From: Candidatus Fermentithermobacillaceae bacterium UBA3951
GTDB lineage: Bacteria > Bacillota > Sulfobacillia > Fermentithermobacillales > Fermentithermobacillaceae
Direction: 5' to 3'
DNA length: 33,276 nt
Assembly: GCA_002385465.1 (NCBI GenBank)
Contig: DGDN01000071.1
Location: forward strand, 1-33,276
Below, piece by piece: positions 33,258 to 33,276 of the stretch. The translations under genes and the position numbers were made by a program. The notes under the pieces are model-generated. The model saw only the letters and a program-made list of their open reading frames with translations. It did no database searches and was not told the DNA's origin. The stretch's first letter is position 1. Every line of letters starts with the position of its first letter.

Positions 33258-33276
33258 CTGTCTCTTATACACATCT
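33258..33276. other. Tn5/Nextera mosaic-end adapter sequence (assembly artefact)
   Basis: CTGTCTCTTATACACATCT, 19 bases, is identical to the Tn5 transposase mosaic end used in Nextera libraries. It is at the very end of the window. Read on the minus strand it encodes MYKRQ, a well-known artefactual protein start in metagenome databases. It is not genomic. Confidence 0.97.

Noticed and set aside
1..33276. tRNA or rRNA genes, CRISPR arrays, insertion sequences, prophage, integrative-element ends
   Set aside because: None seen: no repeat-spacer array, no transposase or integrase frame, no tRNA-like cloverleaf noticed on either strand. Small tRNAs could escape reading by eye; a tRNA search would settle it.

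Overview
The window reads as chromosomal DNA of a thermophile-like or mesophilic, moderately GC-rich member of the Bacillota (Clostridia / Limnochordia / Fermentithermobacillia-like). The case rests on gene content and order: strong GGAGG-type ribosome sites, frequent GTG/TTG starts, a SpoVK-type sporulation ATPase, a LexA of the Gram-positive kind, and a block miaB-mutS-mutL-miaA-hfq-(YHS)-spoVK-hflX-ynbB that follows the Bacillus subtilis order closely. It is ordinary core genome with a few less ordinary inserts. No RNA genes, CRISPR arrays, prophage or insertion sequences were seen. Genus is not resolvable by eye.

Layout. 1-1484 (+): the end of an ABC importer operon (two ATPases of the peptide/nickel/oligosaccharide family; the first is cut by the window edge). 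1491-4615: a small membrane protein, a secreted lipoprotein with BON, SH3 and NlpC/P60 domains, a two-LysM protein with an unrecognised N-terminal domain, and a small acidic protein ending at a clear terminator. 4657-5395: a probable LexA-controlled divergent promoter region and lexA. 5419-16566 (all -): the mismatch-repair / tRNA-modification / RNA-chaperone block, with a TATAAT promoter in front of miaB, a terminator behind the hfq-YHS pair, and spoVK-hflX-ynbB after it. 16638-22258 (-): a complete five-gene oligopeptide ABC importer (binding lipoprotein, two permeases, two ATPases), with a large hairpin between the binding-protein gene and the permeases. 22543-25960 (-): a flagellin gene followed, after a strong terminator, by an 820-residue glycosyltransferase with TPR-like repeats, a possible flagellin-modification pair. 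26223-29554: thiI, a cysteine desulfurase and a divergent TtcA-like gene, a tRNA sulfur-modification cluster. 29574-32500: a MerR-like hypothetical and a fused ADP-forming acyl-CoA synthetase with a perfect palindrome inside its promoter. 32625-33257: the 3' part of a TldD/PmbA-family gene.

How the genes fit together. Peptide import plus ADP-forming acetyl-CoA synthetase suggests amino-acid or peptide fermentation with ATP made from acyl-CoA (inference). Three routes of tRNA thio-modification (MiaB, ThiI, TtcA-like) sit near one sulfur donor. DNA repair (MutS, MutL) and the SOS repressor are near one another.

The last 19 bases (33258-33276) are not genomic: they equal the Tn5/Nextera mosaic-end adapter. 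The true contig ends at 33257, and the apparent N-terminus MYKRQ of the last gene is an adapter artefact.

Many starts were moved from the longest reading frame to an internal codon with a proper ribosome site; these are noted per gene. All functions come from reading motifs, with no database search.
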